The notes under the pieces were generated by a model. That model did no database searches. It had not been told where the DNA came from and saw only the letters and a list, made by a program, of their open reading frames with translations. A DNA stretch of 64,000 nucleotides from Amorphophallus konjac. Taxonomy: Eukaryota; Streptophyta; Magnoliopsida; Alismatales; Araceae. Made by a program: the position numbers and the translations under genes. Shown here one piece after another: positions 32,458 through 43,500 of the stretch. The DNA lies in NCBI GenBank assembly GCA_022559845.1, contig CM040118.1, positions 446,956,053 through 447,020,052 on the forward strand. The letters are read 5' to 3'. The stretch's first letter is position 1; each line of letters begins with the position of its first letter.

Positions 32458-35133
32458 TGTAACGACCCGAGAATCCGATTACCGGGAAGGCCCGATAACC
32501 CGAGACTCGCACCGCCACCCACGAGTCCGAAGACTCGGAAGGGTTAAAAGGATGGTGTGGAAACTACATAGTTATCACAAGTAATTACAGAAATTAAACA
32601 GTTATGATAATAAGCAGGAAATAAGATAACAATTTACATGGTCCACAAAATAAAACCACAACAACAGTCCACGACTAATACAGTGACAAGAAAGAAAAGT
32701 ACAGCTACACGGGGCATCCCCCGGCTCAGACCTCTGGCACTATCTCTGGGCACCCGCACCACGCTGCGCTCCTGACGCGCTCCCCGAAGGTGGCGTCTCA
32801 CCTGAAACACGGTGAAAACACGCAGGGAATGAGTCTCAGAACAAGACTCAGTAGGGATCACTCGAACCCTACCTCGCAAAGCGAGAAACCACTACTCTAG
32901 CGGTAGGAGAGTACCTCGGAAAGAAAAGCCCTGTACTCTACAAAGCAAGACTCTACGGCACGCAAACCAACACACGTGCTACGAAGAGAAGACCGAAACT
33001 CAACGGTCACCGACAAACCCGAAGGTCGGAAACACACGACTGACAGTCTGACACTCCGTACTCGACAAGAGTACCACCCACTAGAAGCACAGCCGATAGC
33101 GTCCCCTGACGTCTTACACCGCACCGCAGGTGAACCGCCTGACGTGGTAGGTCCTACCCGAGGCGCAAACACCGAAAAGTAACTCACAACAAGTGACTAG
33201 CTGGGGTCACGCCCGTCGACGTGGGTCCAACCACCCCCAACCACGTGTGCACACACAGACCACGCGTCCTAGGTCTGGCCCTCTGACCGGTTTTCCCCCG
33301 CAGCCGGACTCTGGCTACGACGAGGGGCCTACGGTAACCGGTCCACAAACCGTCTCGAAAGGTGGGTGCCCGTACACCACTCCCAGGTGAGACCAGCACC
33401 GCGTACTGGTGGGCTACGACTAGTGGAGGGTCGCTAAAGGAGTAGACTCTCAAGTCACGGAAAATAACGCCCAAGCCCGACAATGTGTGGGAATCACCCC
33501 ACGCACTAGTCCCGTCACACGGAGACCACGGTCGGAGAAAAGTAAGGTTGCCACCCTCATGGGGCAACCCAGGAAGTGGCGGTCCGACCCTGGACCGTCA
33601 CGGCCAAATGGCGGTCCACTCTAGGGCCGTCACTTGAAAATGGCGATCTAAGGCAGACCGTCACATGGCCATGGGGGATAGGGGAAGCGACGCGCCTGCC
33701 CTAGTGCATCGCTTGGAAGCGGCGCACCTAGGCCAGGGCGTCACACGGCGCCCCACACCCTCCAAAACCACAGGGAAAGTAACACGCCTACCCCGGCGCG
33801 TCGCTTGCAAGCAACGCGTCGGGCTCAGTGCGTTACTCACATGTAACGCGCCTAGCCCAGCGCGTCACATGGCCCTTACACTCGGGGTGGGAAGGGAAGT
33901 GACGCGCCTGCCCCAGCGCGTCACTAGTAAGTAACGCGCTGGGCCCAGTGCGTCGCTTGGCCCATCCACCTGGGGTAACAACAGGAAGTGACGCACCTGC
34001 CCCTGTGCGTTACACGCATGTAACGCGCCTAGCCTGGTGCGTTACATGGCCTGACCCCCAACGGTCAAAAACCAACGGTCGAAACTAGCGGCGGCCCTGC
34101 CTTGGCGCGTCATTCTCCAAACGGTGGTCAGTCGTAGGGCCGTCGCTGCCCCCTGACCCCAAGAGCTAACACCCAGAAGAAGTAACGCTCCTGCCTAGGG
34201 GCGTCACATGCAAGTGGCGGTCACTGGAAGGACCGTCGCTTGCCTCCGAGCACGCTACGGCGGGAAAACCCCAAAAACGCCAACCACGCCCCCGTACCTC
34301 CACCGGAGAGGGGGAAAACAAGGGGGAAGACCCCTGGGGACCCCTAGCATGCATCTAAGCCACCAAAACATAGAATCATGGGCTAAAACCATAGATCGGG
34401 CGGCTCACCCCCAAAACATGGAAAAACCCCAAAAATGCCCAAACATGCCTCTCTCGGCCTCCCCGCGGCCTACAAACCACGGAAAAGAACGGCGAAGAGC
34501 TAGGAAACGTCACCCTACCTCAATGGAGCAAATGCTCCGCCGGATCGTCCACGAATCGCGAAGAACGCTTGAAAACCCTCGTTCTTCCTTAAGCTTCCCA
34601 CGCTCGCCGCCTCGCCGCCGCCCACGTCACCGCGCCGTCGCCCCGCCGCCGTCTGCAGCCGAAGGGGAGCTCGCCGTGGCCAACCGGGAGGAAGAGAGGG
34701 AGAGGGAGGGAGACACGGTGGAGGAGGAAGGAGGAAGAAGAAGAGAGGAAGAAGAAGATGGTGGGGGAGAGAGAAAAGAAAAAGGGTTTTATAGAAAAAC
34801 CCGGAAAAACCAGAAAATTCCAAAAATTAGGAAATTACACCCCCACGATCCTCGGAACGTACCGATCGCAACGGTACCACTCGTGCCCGTGTGAACAGCC
34901 CGGTTCACCCGCAGCGAGCGTCCGAAGAGAAAAGCCGAAACCCGTGCCGGAAATCGGAAATCACGCACGGAAAAAGCCGCGGAACGCCTCCGGGCCTCCG
35001 AAACGACTCCGGATCGCGCCGATCCGAACACGAAAGATGTCTGAAACAAAATTTCGGACACAATAGAGCCGAACGCTCCGAAAACCAGATCTGGGACCCA
35101 CGAAGAAGGATCCGAAAGGTCCGGGATATTACA
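32458..35133 (-). repeat. 5' LTR of element C
   Basis: 2676 bp and nearly identical to 24867-27555. TATA box on the minus strand at 34787-34794, hairpin array at 33574-34243. As the promoter-bearing LTR it would drive a minus-strand transcript that carries the hairpin array in its leader. Confidence 0.95.
33574..34243. repeat. Array of about 16 short hairpins in the C 5' LTR
   Basis: The same series of imperfect palindromes as 25980-26648. Differences between the copies are mainly C/T and G/A (for example GGCGGTCT versus GGCGATCT, and AACGCGCC versus AACACGCC), many of them in CpG steps. Confidence 0.9.
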
Positions 35134-35679
35134 AACACCGCGCTCACGTCGCCAAATACTCTCACGTCTTCGCTCCTCGTCGGCAGCCGCAGCAAACATT
35201 GATACTAGGTCGGGCTAGGGTTAGTTTTATAGGGTCAATTGATTCTGGAAGGGTCGAGCGAGGGGGATAGAGTCCCACGCACGCGGGTCGCACGCGATTC
35301 GTGCTTGACCAAGTCCCGCCGTCGCAACTGACCCAAATTCGAATTCTAGAGTTAGGGTTTTGGCATGGAACGAGAGCGCTAATGGGCTTCCAATCGAGAC
35401 CGATCTAATGGGCTTGATTTGGGCTCAATTGATCGCGATTTGGGCTCGAATTAAGCGATCTAAGGTCTGGTTATTTAAAGGTCTGATTTTTGCCTTAATT
35501 CTTAAATTCGGCTTGGTTAGGATTTTAATTAGGGTTTGACTTAGAAGAACAATAGTCTAAACTTTTCGTCCTCTACACGATTATCATTTTTCCAGATTTT
35601 TATAAATTATTTGAGTTTCTCCCGAAAGAAAATTTTAAATTCCACCATTTAGTTTTAATTAAATTCTTGGGATGTTACA
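35134..35679 (-). repeat. 5' LTR of element D, part 2
   Basis: Resumes after the AACAC duplication and ends GGGATGTTACA, so on its own strand the LTR starts TGTAACATCCC. A TATA-like CTTTAAATAA lies on the minus strand at 35471-35480. AT-rich and non-coding. Confidence 0.9.
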
Positions 35680-36171
35680 TTACCTCCCTGTGAGGAGTGG
35701 GTAATTATTTCAATTCTATACTACTTTCTATTGTGTGTACCGAGGGTCGCGTGTCTCAGCCGGGGTTCTCTTCCCCACGCCTAGGCGTGGAGGTACATGC
35801 GACGCTCCCCTTTTGGCATTATGCTTTTCTAGTATGCTTTCTTGTATGCCGCGTTTGAGTGTTTAGGTCCCTAGATATATAGTCTCATTATTCACCGCGT
35901 GATTATGAGTTGAGAGTACCCATCCCATGGCCCTAGTCGAGCACCGAGCTCAGATTAGATTTCCCTAGACGTAAGGCGGTTCCTTAGCCGCTGAGATCCC
36001 ACGCTTCCCTTATAGGGATGGTTGTTGGGCTTGGGTTTCTTGTTGAGAGACGCCTCCACCTAGGAGGAACGCTACGGAGGTCAGCCACTCGGCTTGCCTT
36101 TACCGTGCGAGCGCTGGCCGCACTTCAAGTTGGTCATAGGTCTTAGCCAATTTGAGTCCCGTCCCGCATCA
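35680..36171 (+). repeat. 5' LTR of element B, right part
   Basis: It matches the B 3' LTR end (51284-51769) almost throughout and ends GTCCCGCATCA. It begins with the TTACC target duplication of D. The leftmost part of this LTR lies beyond F, outside the window. Confidence 0.95.
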
Positions 36172-36444
36172 ATTTGGTATCAGAACCATAGGTTCGTCTA
36201 GGGTAGGTTTGCATTTTAGTCCGCATCCAAAATGAGTCGCATCAATTTTGAGTCTAGGGCATCATGTGAGTATGCATGCATGATTGATCTAGTGGTATAT
36301 TGAATAGTGTTTTCGGAAGGGCAGATCCAGTTAGTCTAGAAGATCTCACTATGCGAGAGGGTTACCCCCGCCTAGTACCCTAGTCAGTCACCCAGTTGTT
36401 CCATCTAGGTCTTGCATCTGCATGTCTAGCTACCCGCCAGCCCT
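36172..36444 (+). other. Primer site and leader of element B
   Basis: TGGTATCAGAACC at 36175-36187 follows the LTR end by three bases and fits an initiator tRNA-Met primer site. The leader contains a GGTATAT...GTACC module (about 36291-36381) that recurs twice in element G. Confidence 0.85.
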
Positions 36445-36894
36445 ATGGCGATTCCCCGAGGCCATGTGTCAGATTGGTCATCCCAGGTGGCCCAATTCCA
36501 GGCTCTTATGGCCCGAGCCCCGAGTCTCGCCCCTACCATTCAAGCACCGGTTGACCCGATCCCTATGCCGACGACCGAGACATTCCAGCGCCATGTTGTG
36601 TCCACTGCCATTTGTTGGGCATGTATGCAACATGCTTAAATTCTATTGTTTTGATGATGTCTACTTATAAGTCATTAATATGTTTGACCTGCAATTAATA
36701 AATGTCAACATTTGTGTAGTTTAAGTCAAGCCACCACTGGCAACACAAGGCAACAGGTTTCACATAATTCCATGTAGTCAAGGTTAGTGCAACCGTTGAA
36801 GTTGAGCAATTGCTGAAGAAAGAAGGCGTCACAAGAGAAGTATCGACACCTACTATAGAAGTGTCAACACCACAGCCATTCCTCAGTAGACCAA

Positions 36895-37870
36895 GGTCAA
36901 TGCTAGTCCAGGTAACATACAACTGAGGTCGACGCTAGTTTCGGTCACTTTACATTAAGGTCGATGCTAGTTTCGCCTTCAAGCATTCAAGGTTAGTGCA
37001 ACTCCTGTAGTCTATATACATGCTGAAGAGAGAAGTGTCGACACCAACTATTGAAGTGTCGACACCAACTAGAGAAGTGTCGACACCACAGTCATCCCTC
37101 AGCCAACTAAGGTCGATGCTAGCTATGTTCTCAAGCAACTGAGGTCGATGCCACTTCAGTGTTCCAGCAACGGAAGGTCGGTGCACGTTTGATGGCAAGC
37201 TTCCAAGGACGATGCCATTTTTTCCTTCAAGCAACTAAGGTCGATGCAATCCTTATTAAGTATAGATGAAGGTCCGTGCACATCTGTCACAAGGATGGTG
37301 CAGCCAGTGCAAGACTAGGTCGGTGCAAGTCCTGCCTTCAAGACCAAGGTTGGTGCAACTTCTGGCTAAGCACGCTCCAAGGTCTTTTGCACGTTACTAT
37401 ACAAGGTCCGTGCACATTCAGAGCCAAACGAAGACTAGGTCCGTGTACGTCTACCTTCAACACAAGACCAAGGTCGGTGCATGTATGGGATTCAAAGACA
37501 AGGTCGGTGCAAGTTTCTGTTCCTATGAACCAAGGGTTGAGCACTTATAAAGATCAAGGTCGGTGCAACCTCCGGCCAGCACATAACAAGGTCTGTGCAC
37601 GTTTGTCATCGATGCGATACAAGGTCGGTGCCCATTCTCCCTTCAATACTAGAAGGTCCGTGCACATATGAAGACAAAGTCTAAGCATGTTGATGAAGGT
37701 ATGTGCAATGCTTCCTTCAAACAAGTAAGGTCTGTGCATGTTCACCTTCTGGCAAGACTAGGTCTGTGCAAGCCGCTAAAGGTTCAAGCTCAAATCAAGT
37801 CTGAGCATTTCTCAAGGTCCAAGCATCAAGGTCTGAGCATATTCAAGTCAAGGTTGGTGCACGCAGTTCC
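36895..37870 (+). repeat. U3 array of GGTCNRTGCACRT units in G
   Basis: About 25 units spaced mostly 31-40 bp, such as GGTCGGTGCA, GGTCCGTGCACAT and GGTCGATGCTAG. A block of three GTGTCGACAC palindromes lies at 37026-37087. Homologous in design to the array in F. The 3' LTR copy is at about 44820-45790. Confidence 0.85.
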
Positions 37871-38586
37871 CAAGCACCATCTATCCAAAGAAGGTCAAAG
37901 GAATATGTCGACCTGTCTCTCTCAAGAGGTCGACCCGTGACCATTCCTGAAAGCGTAACATTAGTTGTCTCACTAAGTAGTGTTGACACTTTACAAGCAG
38001 GAGCTCGACACCTTTGTTCTTCCAGAAGCACTCAAGCCAAAAGTCTGTCAGATCTAGTGGGCCATCCAGAGAGAGAAAAAGGTACCGCAACTGTCCAATC
38101 TCACGGATTTTGTGGTCCGGATGGGGTACCCAAGTTTGACTTGTGTTGCTACCAACATGTCATTGACTTGAAGACACTTCTGTCAGTAATCCAGTTGAAG
38201 GAGGATTCTTTACAGTCTGCCACTGAGATAGTCTTCACTGTGTGCCAATCTTTACAGTCTGCCACTGGGGAATAGGACACTTCACAGTCTCCCACTAACC
38301 TGCTGTCAACCAATGGGTTGTCTGACCAGGTAGAGTTCACAGAAATGTACACTTCAAGCAGAATGAGAAGACTACATGTCTGAAGAACATTGAATGTAAA
38401 GATCTGGAACTGACCAAAAGGAAATCTACTCTACCTCTTTACACAGTCTGCCACCGTCCCATCCTTGTACCTAAACAAAGTCAACTCAAGCCAAATCTTG
38501 CAGAGTCTCTTCTTCAAAGTAAGGGAACGCTCTTGGAGGGAAAACTTGGAGGGAAAAGATTCCTCACCATTTGTTCGCGTGGCTCA

Positions 38587-38595
38587 CTATATAAA
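38587..38595 (+). promoter_or_regulatory. TATA box of the G 5' LTR
   Basis: CTATATAAA lies downstream of the U3 array and upstream of the purine-rich leader. The 3' LTR has the same box at about 46513-46521. Confidence 0.7.
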
Positions 38596-39807
38596 TAATA
38601 TCTAGCTTCCTATGAAGTAGTTGCCGCTGCCGTCCACACAGTGCCACGCTCTAGAGCATCCACCAAAAAATATTCCTGAGAAAGCGTGAGAGCAGCCCTA
38701 GCACTTGGTTGACTTAGTCCAGTGCTGTTAGAAGAAGAAAAGAGAGAGTAGCTTTGAGAGAAGAAGAGAGAGCGGCCTTGAGAGAGAAGGCCATCCTACA
38801 GTCTACCGGAGCATGAGAAGATAGATCTTTGGATCTGATAATGTAGCTGCGGTTACCAACTTGCTGATCACTATATGTAGTTTAAGTTGTTGCTTACATC
38901 TCTTCTATTCTTGTCATTAATACTGCACTTGCAGTTTTCCCTTCTTTTGTTTTGGTTCGATCAACCATCTCTTCATCCTGTTTGTCCGATCCCCTGTTTA
39001 GGGACCGGGTTCCCTCTGTGGTTTCAGAGGAAGAGAGGATCTGATCCTCTGGGTGAATTGCAAGCTGTTAGTCAGCAGGTCAAGCTGTTAGTCAGCGGAT
39101 AGCAAGCTATGTTGCTAAGCTGTGTAAGCAAGCTGTGTTGCTCAGCGGATCAAGCTGTGTGTCAACCAGAAAGTCTCACCGGGTTTGGTGAGGGATGGAT
39201 GTAGGTTGTGGGTTTACAACCGAACCACCTTAAAATCCATGTGTTGTGGGTTGAATCATTTGTGGGCTTATTCCATATCTTCTATCCCCTTTCACAGGTC
39301 GGTGTGCTTGTTTCATTGCATGCAGTTTGTGTTACCTCACTCTCACTTCTAAGTGTTGTTTCTGCAGTCTCACCCATACACCGTTTATCTATTGCTACCA
39401 ATCTTATCTCCTTGAGTGCCTGCTGCACTCTTGCACATAGGCATAAGGGAGCATTCTCCAAGTTAATGGGGATAATCTTGTGTGCACACATACGCCTTGG
39501 CTGATCACCATTGCATACACTCCAGTTGACTCGGTTGGGCTCCAAGCATACACTTTGTCTACACTGGTCAACCTGTGTAATATCTAAACTACCATTTCGT
39601 CTTAAGCCATTCCATTTAAACTCCGCTGTACAATGTGCCTAAGTAATTCAATTGCTTTACAGGAGTGGTTTATGCTTTCAGTAGCCTAAGAGTCTTTAAA
39701 TAGGCCAGGGTTCTTGAAAGGATCTATTCAACCCCCCCCCCTTCTAGATCCGACTGCACTACGTGAGACCTATTCATTGGTATCAAAGCATACCATTGTT
39801 CCCAACA

Positions 39808-39823
39808 ATTGGTATCAAAGCCC
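39808..39823 (+). other. Primer-binding site of element G
   Basis: TGGTATCAAAGCCC starts at 39810, two bases after the LTR end. It is complementary in form to initiator tRNA-Met, with one departure (AAAG for AGAG). Confidence 0.85.
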
Positions 39824-39883
39824 AGCTCTATCATTCCCAGATCCAACGATCTACAGGGAAAGATCCCGGTGCATCTTGGTTAA

Positions 39884-40525
39884 ATGGCTTCACTTGCAAC
39901 ACATGCTCGGATGTCGTCTCCTCCTATTTTCGATGGTTCAAATTTTTTTATATGGCTAAGAAGAATGTTTCTCTATGTCAAATCCATAGATCCACAATTG
40001 TGGAACCTTATATACATTGGTCCACATGAGCTACCATCAAATTCAAATGAATGGTCAGCTAAACACAAGACCAAACAGAATGATAACCTTGCTGCACTCA
40101 ACTTAATAAAAGTTGCAGTTGATGAAGAGTTACTCAATCTTGTATCTACCTGCAACACAGCTAAGCAAGTTCTGGAGGTGTTGATGAATATCCATGAGAA
40201 AGAAGATCAAGAGCATGAATGCCTCATGGCTGACCGATCAGAGCAGTCAAGCAATCCATCCTCATCGCAGGTAAGCTCTGATTTTGAAGATTTCACTTTT
40301 GAAGAGCTTATGGAAGCGTATGATCAGTTGATCGAGCAGTACAAAAAGAATGGTAAAATCTTTGGACGCTGCTTCTATTGTGGTGAATATGGACACACAT
40401 CCAATCACTATCCTTGGAAGAGAGTGAGTGATCAGAAAGCAGTAAAGAAAACAAAGAGTTTTGCTAAAATTGCTGCTAACCAACCAGGACCCAAGCAAGC
40501 TTGGGTACCTAAAAATTTCAAATGA
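39884..40525 (+). CDS. Element G shortened gag
   Basis: 213 residues. The N-terminus resembles copia gag (PPIFDGSNFFIWLRRMFLYV), then an acidic helical stretch (FEELMEAYDQLIEQYKK) and a zinc knuckle CFYCGEYGHTSNHY whose last metal ligand is Tyr instead of Cys. It ends GPKQAWVPKNFK, the kind of tail that in related elements leads into the protease. Complete Sirevirus gags are much longer, so the middle is deleted. It could still be translated but, with the altered knuckle, may not bind RNA normally. Confidence 0.8.
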   Translation: MASLATHARMSSPPIFDGSNFFIWLRRMFLYVKSIDPQLWNLIYIGPHELPSNSNEWSAKHKTKQNDNLAALNLIKVAVDEELLNLVSTCNTAKQVLEVLMNIHEKEDQEHECLMADRSEQSSNPSSSQVSSDFEDFTFEELMEAYDQLIEQYKKNGKIFGRCFYCGEYGHTSNHYPWKRVSDQKAVKKTKSFAKIAANQPGPKQAWVPKNFK

Positions 40526-43500
40526 GAATTTTGGGTGTAGAGTGCCTTGGAGCTGAACGTTGGATGCTCACGTAAATAAAAGCTCAAGGCATAGGTATGT
40601 AAATAATGTTATTTGTTTAATTGTTGCATGATAGGCTTGCATTGTAAATCATTGCATAATAAGGCTGCTTTTCTGTCAATAAATCATGCATGCTGAAAGT
40701 TGTCTCCCTGAACTGCTGAAATATCCTCTTGGTGTGAGATGAGCTTCTAAGCTAGATTATGTGCTTGCACCTTGCTTGACCTCTGGTATATCAAATAATG
40801 AAGAGTAGAAAGGCAAGTCAAGCTTGCCCGAAGCTCTCACTATGCGTGAGCAGGATCTCAGATCTAAACCTCCGCCTTGTACCAAAGATCAATTAACTCA
40901 GCTGCTCAATTCATGAAAAAAAAATTGTCTTGTTGATGGAATTGCCATGATGATGAGTTATTGCTTGATCTGTTCTACTACCTTGTAGCAGCCATGTGAA
41001 CTTCTTCCTTAGGATTGTTGATTATTATTTTTGATGATGTCTTCCATGGCTGCATATATTACAACTCATCACTTATGTGGACAAATGACATGTTGATTGT
41101 CTTAACTTCCATGATCATTCAACAAAAGGGGAGTTTAAATGTTTGCACCGTAGTGTAGAAATGCATTGCATATGGTTGACTCTGCATGCGTTGTGGTTAT
41201 TAAGCATCATCCTGATAATTCATGCATTTTCATGCATTACATGATCAAAGGACCCAACTATGCATGACTCCTTGGTATATAAAATACTGAGTTGTGGAAA
41301 GGCAGGTTATGCTTGCCTGAAAGCACTCACTATGCGTGAGGTGGTCTTAGGACCCATGATTCTCCGCCAAGTACCAAGGGTCAACCCATCATTAGAATTG
41401 TCTAGATTTTCATGAGAATAATTCATTGAGCTCCCTTCATTGACTTCATTGCATGTGCTGTACTCAGAACTCAGATATCCAGTGCATAAAGTCAGGGGGA
41501 GTGTCTGCATTTCATAGCTCACCCATGTGCACTTACTTTCTTGCATATACTGATTTCAGAATTGATTGCATACAATTTTTTGAAAACTTCAAAAAAGGGG
41601 GGGGGGGGTATGTAGCATGCATGCATCTACACACTGAAGCATCCAGTCTACATTACAGTTCAGAATGCATTGCAAATCATCCATGATTATATCATTTTGC
41701 GGTGTCATACACGCCAATGCAAACCATGTTAAAAGGGACCCAATAATGGTATCATTTTTAATGCATCATGTGTTCACTTAATTCATAGGTTGCATACTCC
41801 ATGCACATGTTTAGGGTGAGTCAACATCAAAAATTAAGTTTGCACTCTTGCATTCATTAATGTTGACACCCGCATGGAATGCACCATCTTAGGGGGAGCA
41901 TGCTCAACCCTTGAAAATCTTTAAAATCCTTATAAATTCTGTGACATTGATGAAGTAGACCTCAGACCTTCAACGGTCAAACTCTCTACTCATTCTGTTT
42001 GAGAACTGCTCTCTGTCTGAGCTCAGTGTGTCGACACCATGACAGTAAGTGTCGACACTCCTTTGAGGCTGACTGATCAGCTTGGCTGAATTTTGCGTTC
42101 TATCTTAGCTCAGTGTGTCGACACCATCCAATGTAAGTGTCGACACTTCCTTGCACATGTTGAATAAATTTCATCCATTCCAATCTAAGCTCAATCAATT
42201 ACCTCAGGGGGAGTGTTCACCATCCATTCTTGATTTATAATCAAACAACACTCTCTTCTTCTTCTTCTTTAACCAAGCCACTGCTCAATATTGCTCATAT
42301 CCTTTTATGGTTCAACTTGAAATTGAATTGCTTTGAACTTCTTGGAGGATGATCTATCTGTTGATTAAGTTTGCTTATCAGAGTAAATCTTCAAGAAGAA
42401 TCTTCCTTTACAAAGTTTTATGAGTGTCTTGAACATGAATTACTTTGGTTCAACATTAATGACTTCTTAAGTCTTGAAGTTTAATGGTCTTGAAAATGTT
42501 TGTACTCAGGCTTAATAGACTTAAACTAGCTATTCATGTTTTAATAAGTTATGCCTTCTTGAATCTGAAAGTTTATTTTAAGTACAAAGACATCTTTGTT
42601 CGAGAAACCTCAGTCAAGTATTGTTTTTAAACAATCTGATCCTCTGGATTCCATAAAAGTTAAAAGTGCGTCAGAGCAATGACATTGGTTCACTGAGAAA
42701 TATATCTCCTCATAAATAAATTGAGGCAAGATATGTCATGAAGTGCCCTTGTTAACTCTACAGAGTTATAAAAAGAAAAATCAAGGCAGAGCAATGGCCA
42801 AGTTGCTGAGAAATATGTTCCCTCATCATAGAAATGAGGTCCGATATGTCATGAGGTGACATTGCTATCTCTGTTCAATCCGAGGCATGACAGTCAATCA
42901 TACCAAGTACCTAGGGATACTGGCGTCTAATCAACGTATGTCCTTACGGATATGAGGCATGCACTGTACTTAATTGCTCGTAAAAATCATCTTGTGCTCT
43001 ATGAAAACTATGAGTGTGATAGCAAAAGATAAAAGCAAGTTTACTGAAACTCCATAATTTCATTAAGTTTTCATGCTTGTTTAATCTCAATACTTCTTAT
43101 AGTAACTCTCAAAGGAGCTAATGGAATTGAATAAGTAAGGTAAGAGGAGGTTAACCTTATTTTGGTATGAATTTCTGGTTCACTTCTATTAATCTTGAAT
43201 ACAGATGTTTTCGAGTGTTCTTGTTGAGAAGTTCAGAATTCATTAGAGTTAAACCAATCCTACTAAGGGCTGCTTCATTAGAATTTTATAACTGAAGATT
43301 CTGAAAAACTTATAACTCTGCATTTATGAACTTGGTTTTAGATTTAAGAACCTCCATCTCTCCTAAAGATAAACTGTCTTTTGATGTCCTTTGATATTTG
43401 CCCTCACTATACAAATGGTATCAATGCTCATTGATGACTTCTAACATTTGGTATCATTGCCCTCCTATTCATGTGTATCAGGATACTTCTGCTCCATGCT

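Larger units (their letters stand above)
24867..35133 (-). mobile_element. Element C: intact-looking Tekay-type chromovirus
   Basis: A complete 10.27-kb minus-strand element with the target duplication AACAC (24862-24866 and 35134-35138) inside the D LTR. On its own strand: 5' LTR 32458-35133, primer site 32441-32455, gag, pol with a C-terminal chromodomain, polypurine tract, 3' LTR 24867-27555. The two LTRs are very similar, mostly differing at C/T or G/A positions and by a small indel near 27010-27035. This is one of the younger insertions in the window. Confidence 0.95.
6575..35679 (-). mobile_element. Element D: Tekay-like Ty3/gypsy, nested and decayed
   Basis: A minus-strand element of 29.1 kb as it stands, flanked by the 5-bp target duplication TTACC (6570-6574 and 35680-35684) within the 5' LTR of B. 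On its own strand the order is: 5' LTR (right side, split by C), primer site, gag, protease, reverse transcriptase, RNase H (split by E), integrase, then the A remnant, and a truncated 3' LTR at the left. Several in-frame stops mark it as dead. A large deletion has removed the junction between its 3' LTR and element A. Confidence 0.9.
36613..39807 (+). repeat. 5' LTR of element G
   Basis: 3195 bp, TGTTGGG to CCCAACA. Contents in order: U3 array of GGTCNRTGCA units with GTGTCGACAC palindromes (36895-37870), ACAGTCTGCCACT repeats (about 38205-38455), TATA box at 38587-38595, purine-rich leader, AGCTGT/CAGCGG repeats (39060-39160), the GGATGGATGTAGGT motif and a C run at 39730. A primer-site-like TGGTATCAAAGC occurs inside the LTR near 39778. 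Confidence 0.95.

Noticed and set aside
37266..37671. Repetitive small proteins with GRC/VHI repeats
   Set aside because: Translation of the U3 repeat array; the frames shift between the two G LTRs.
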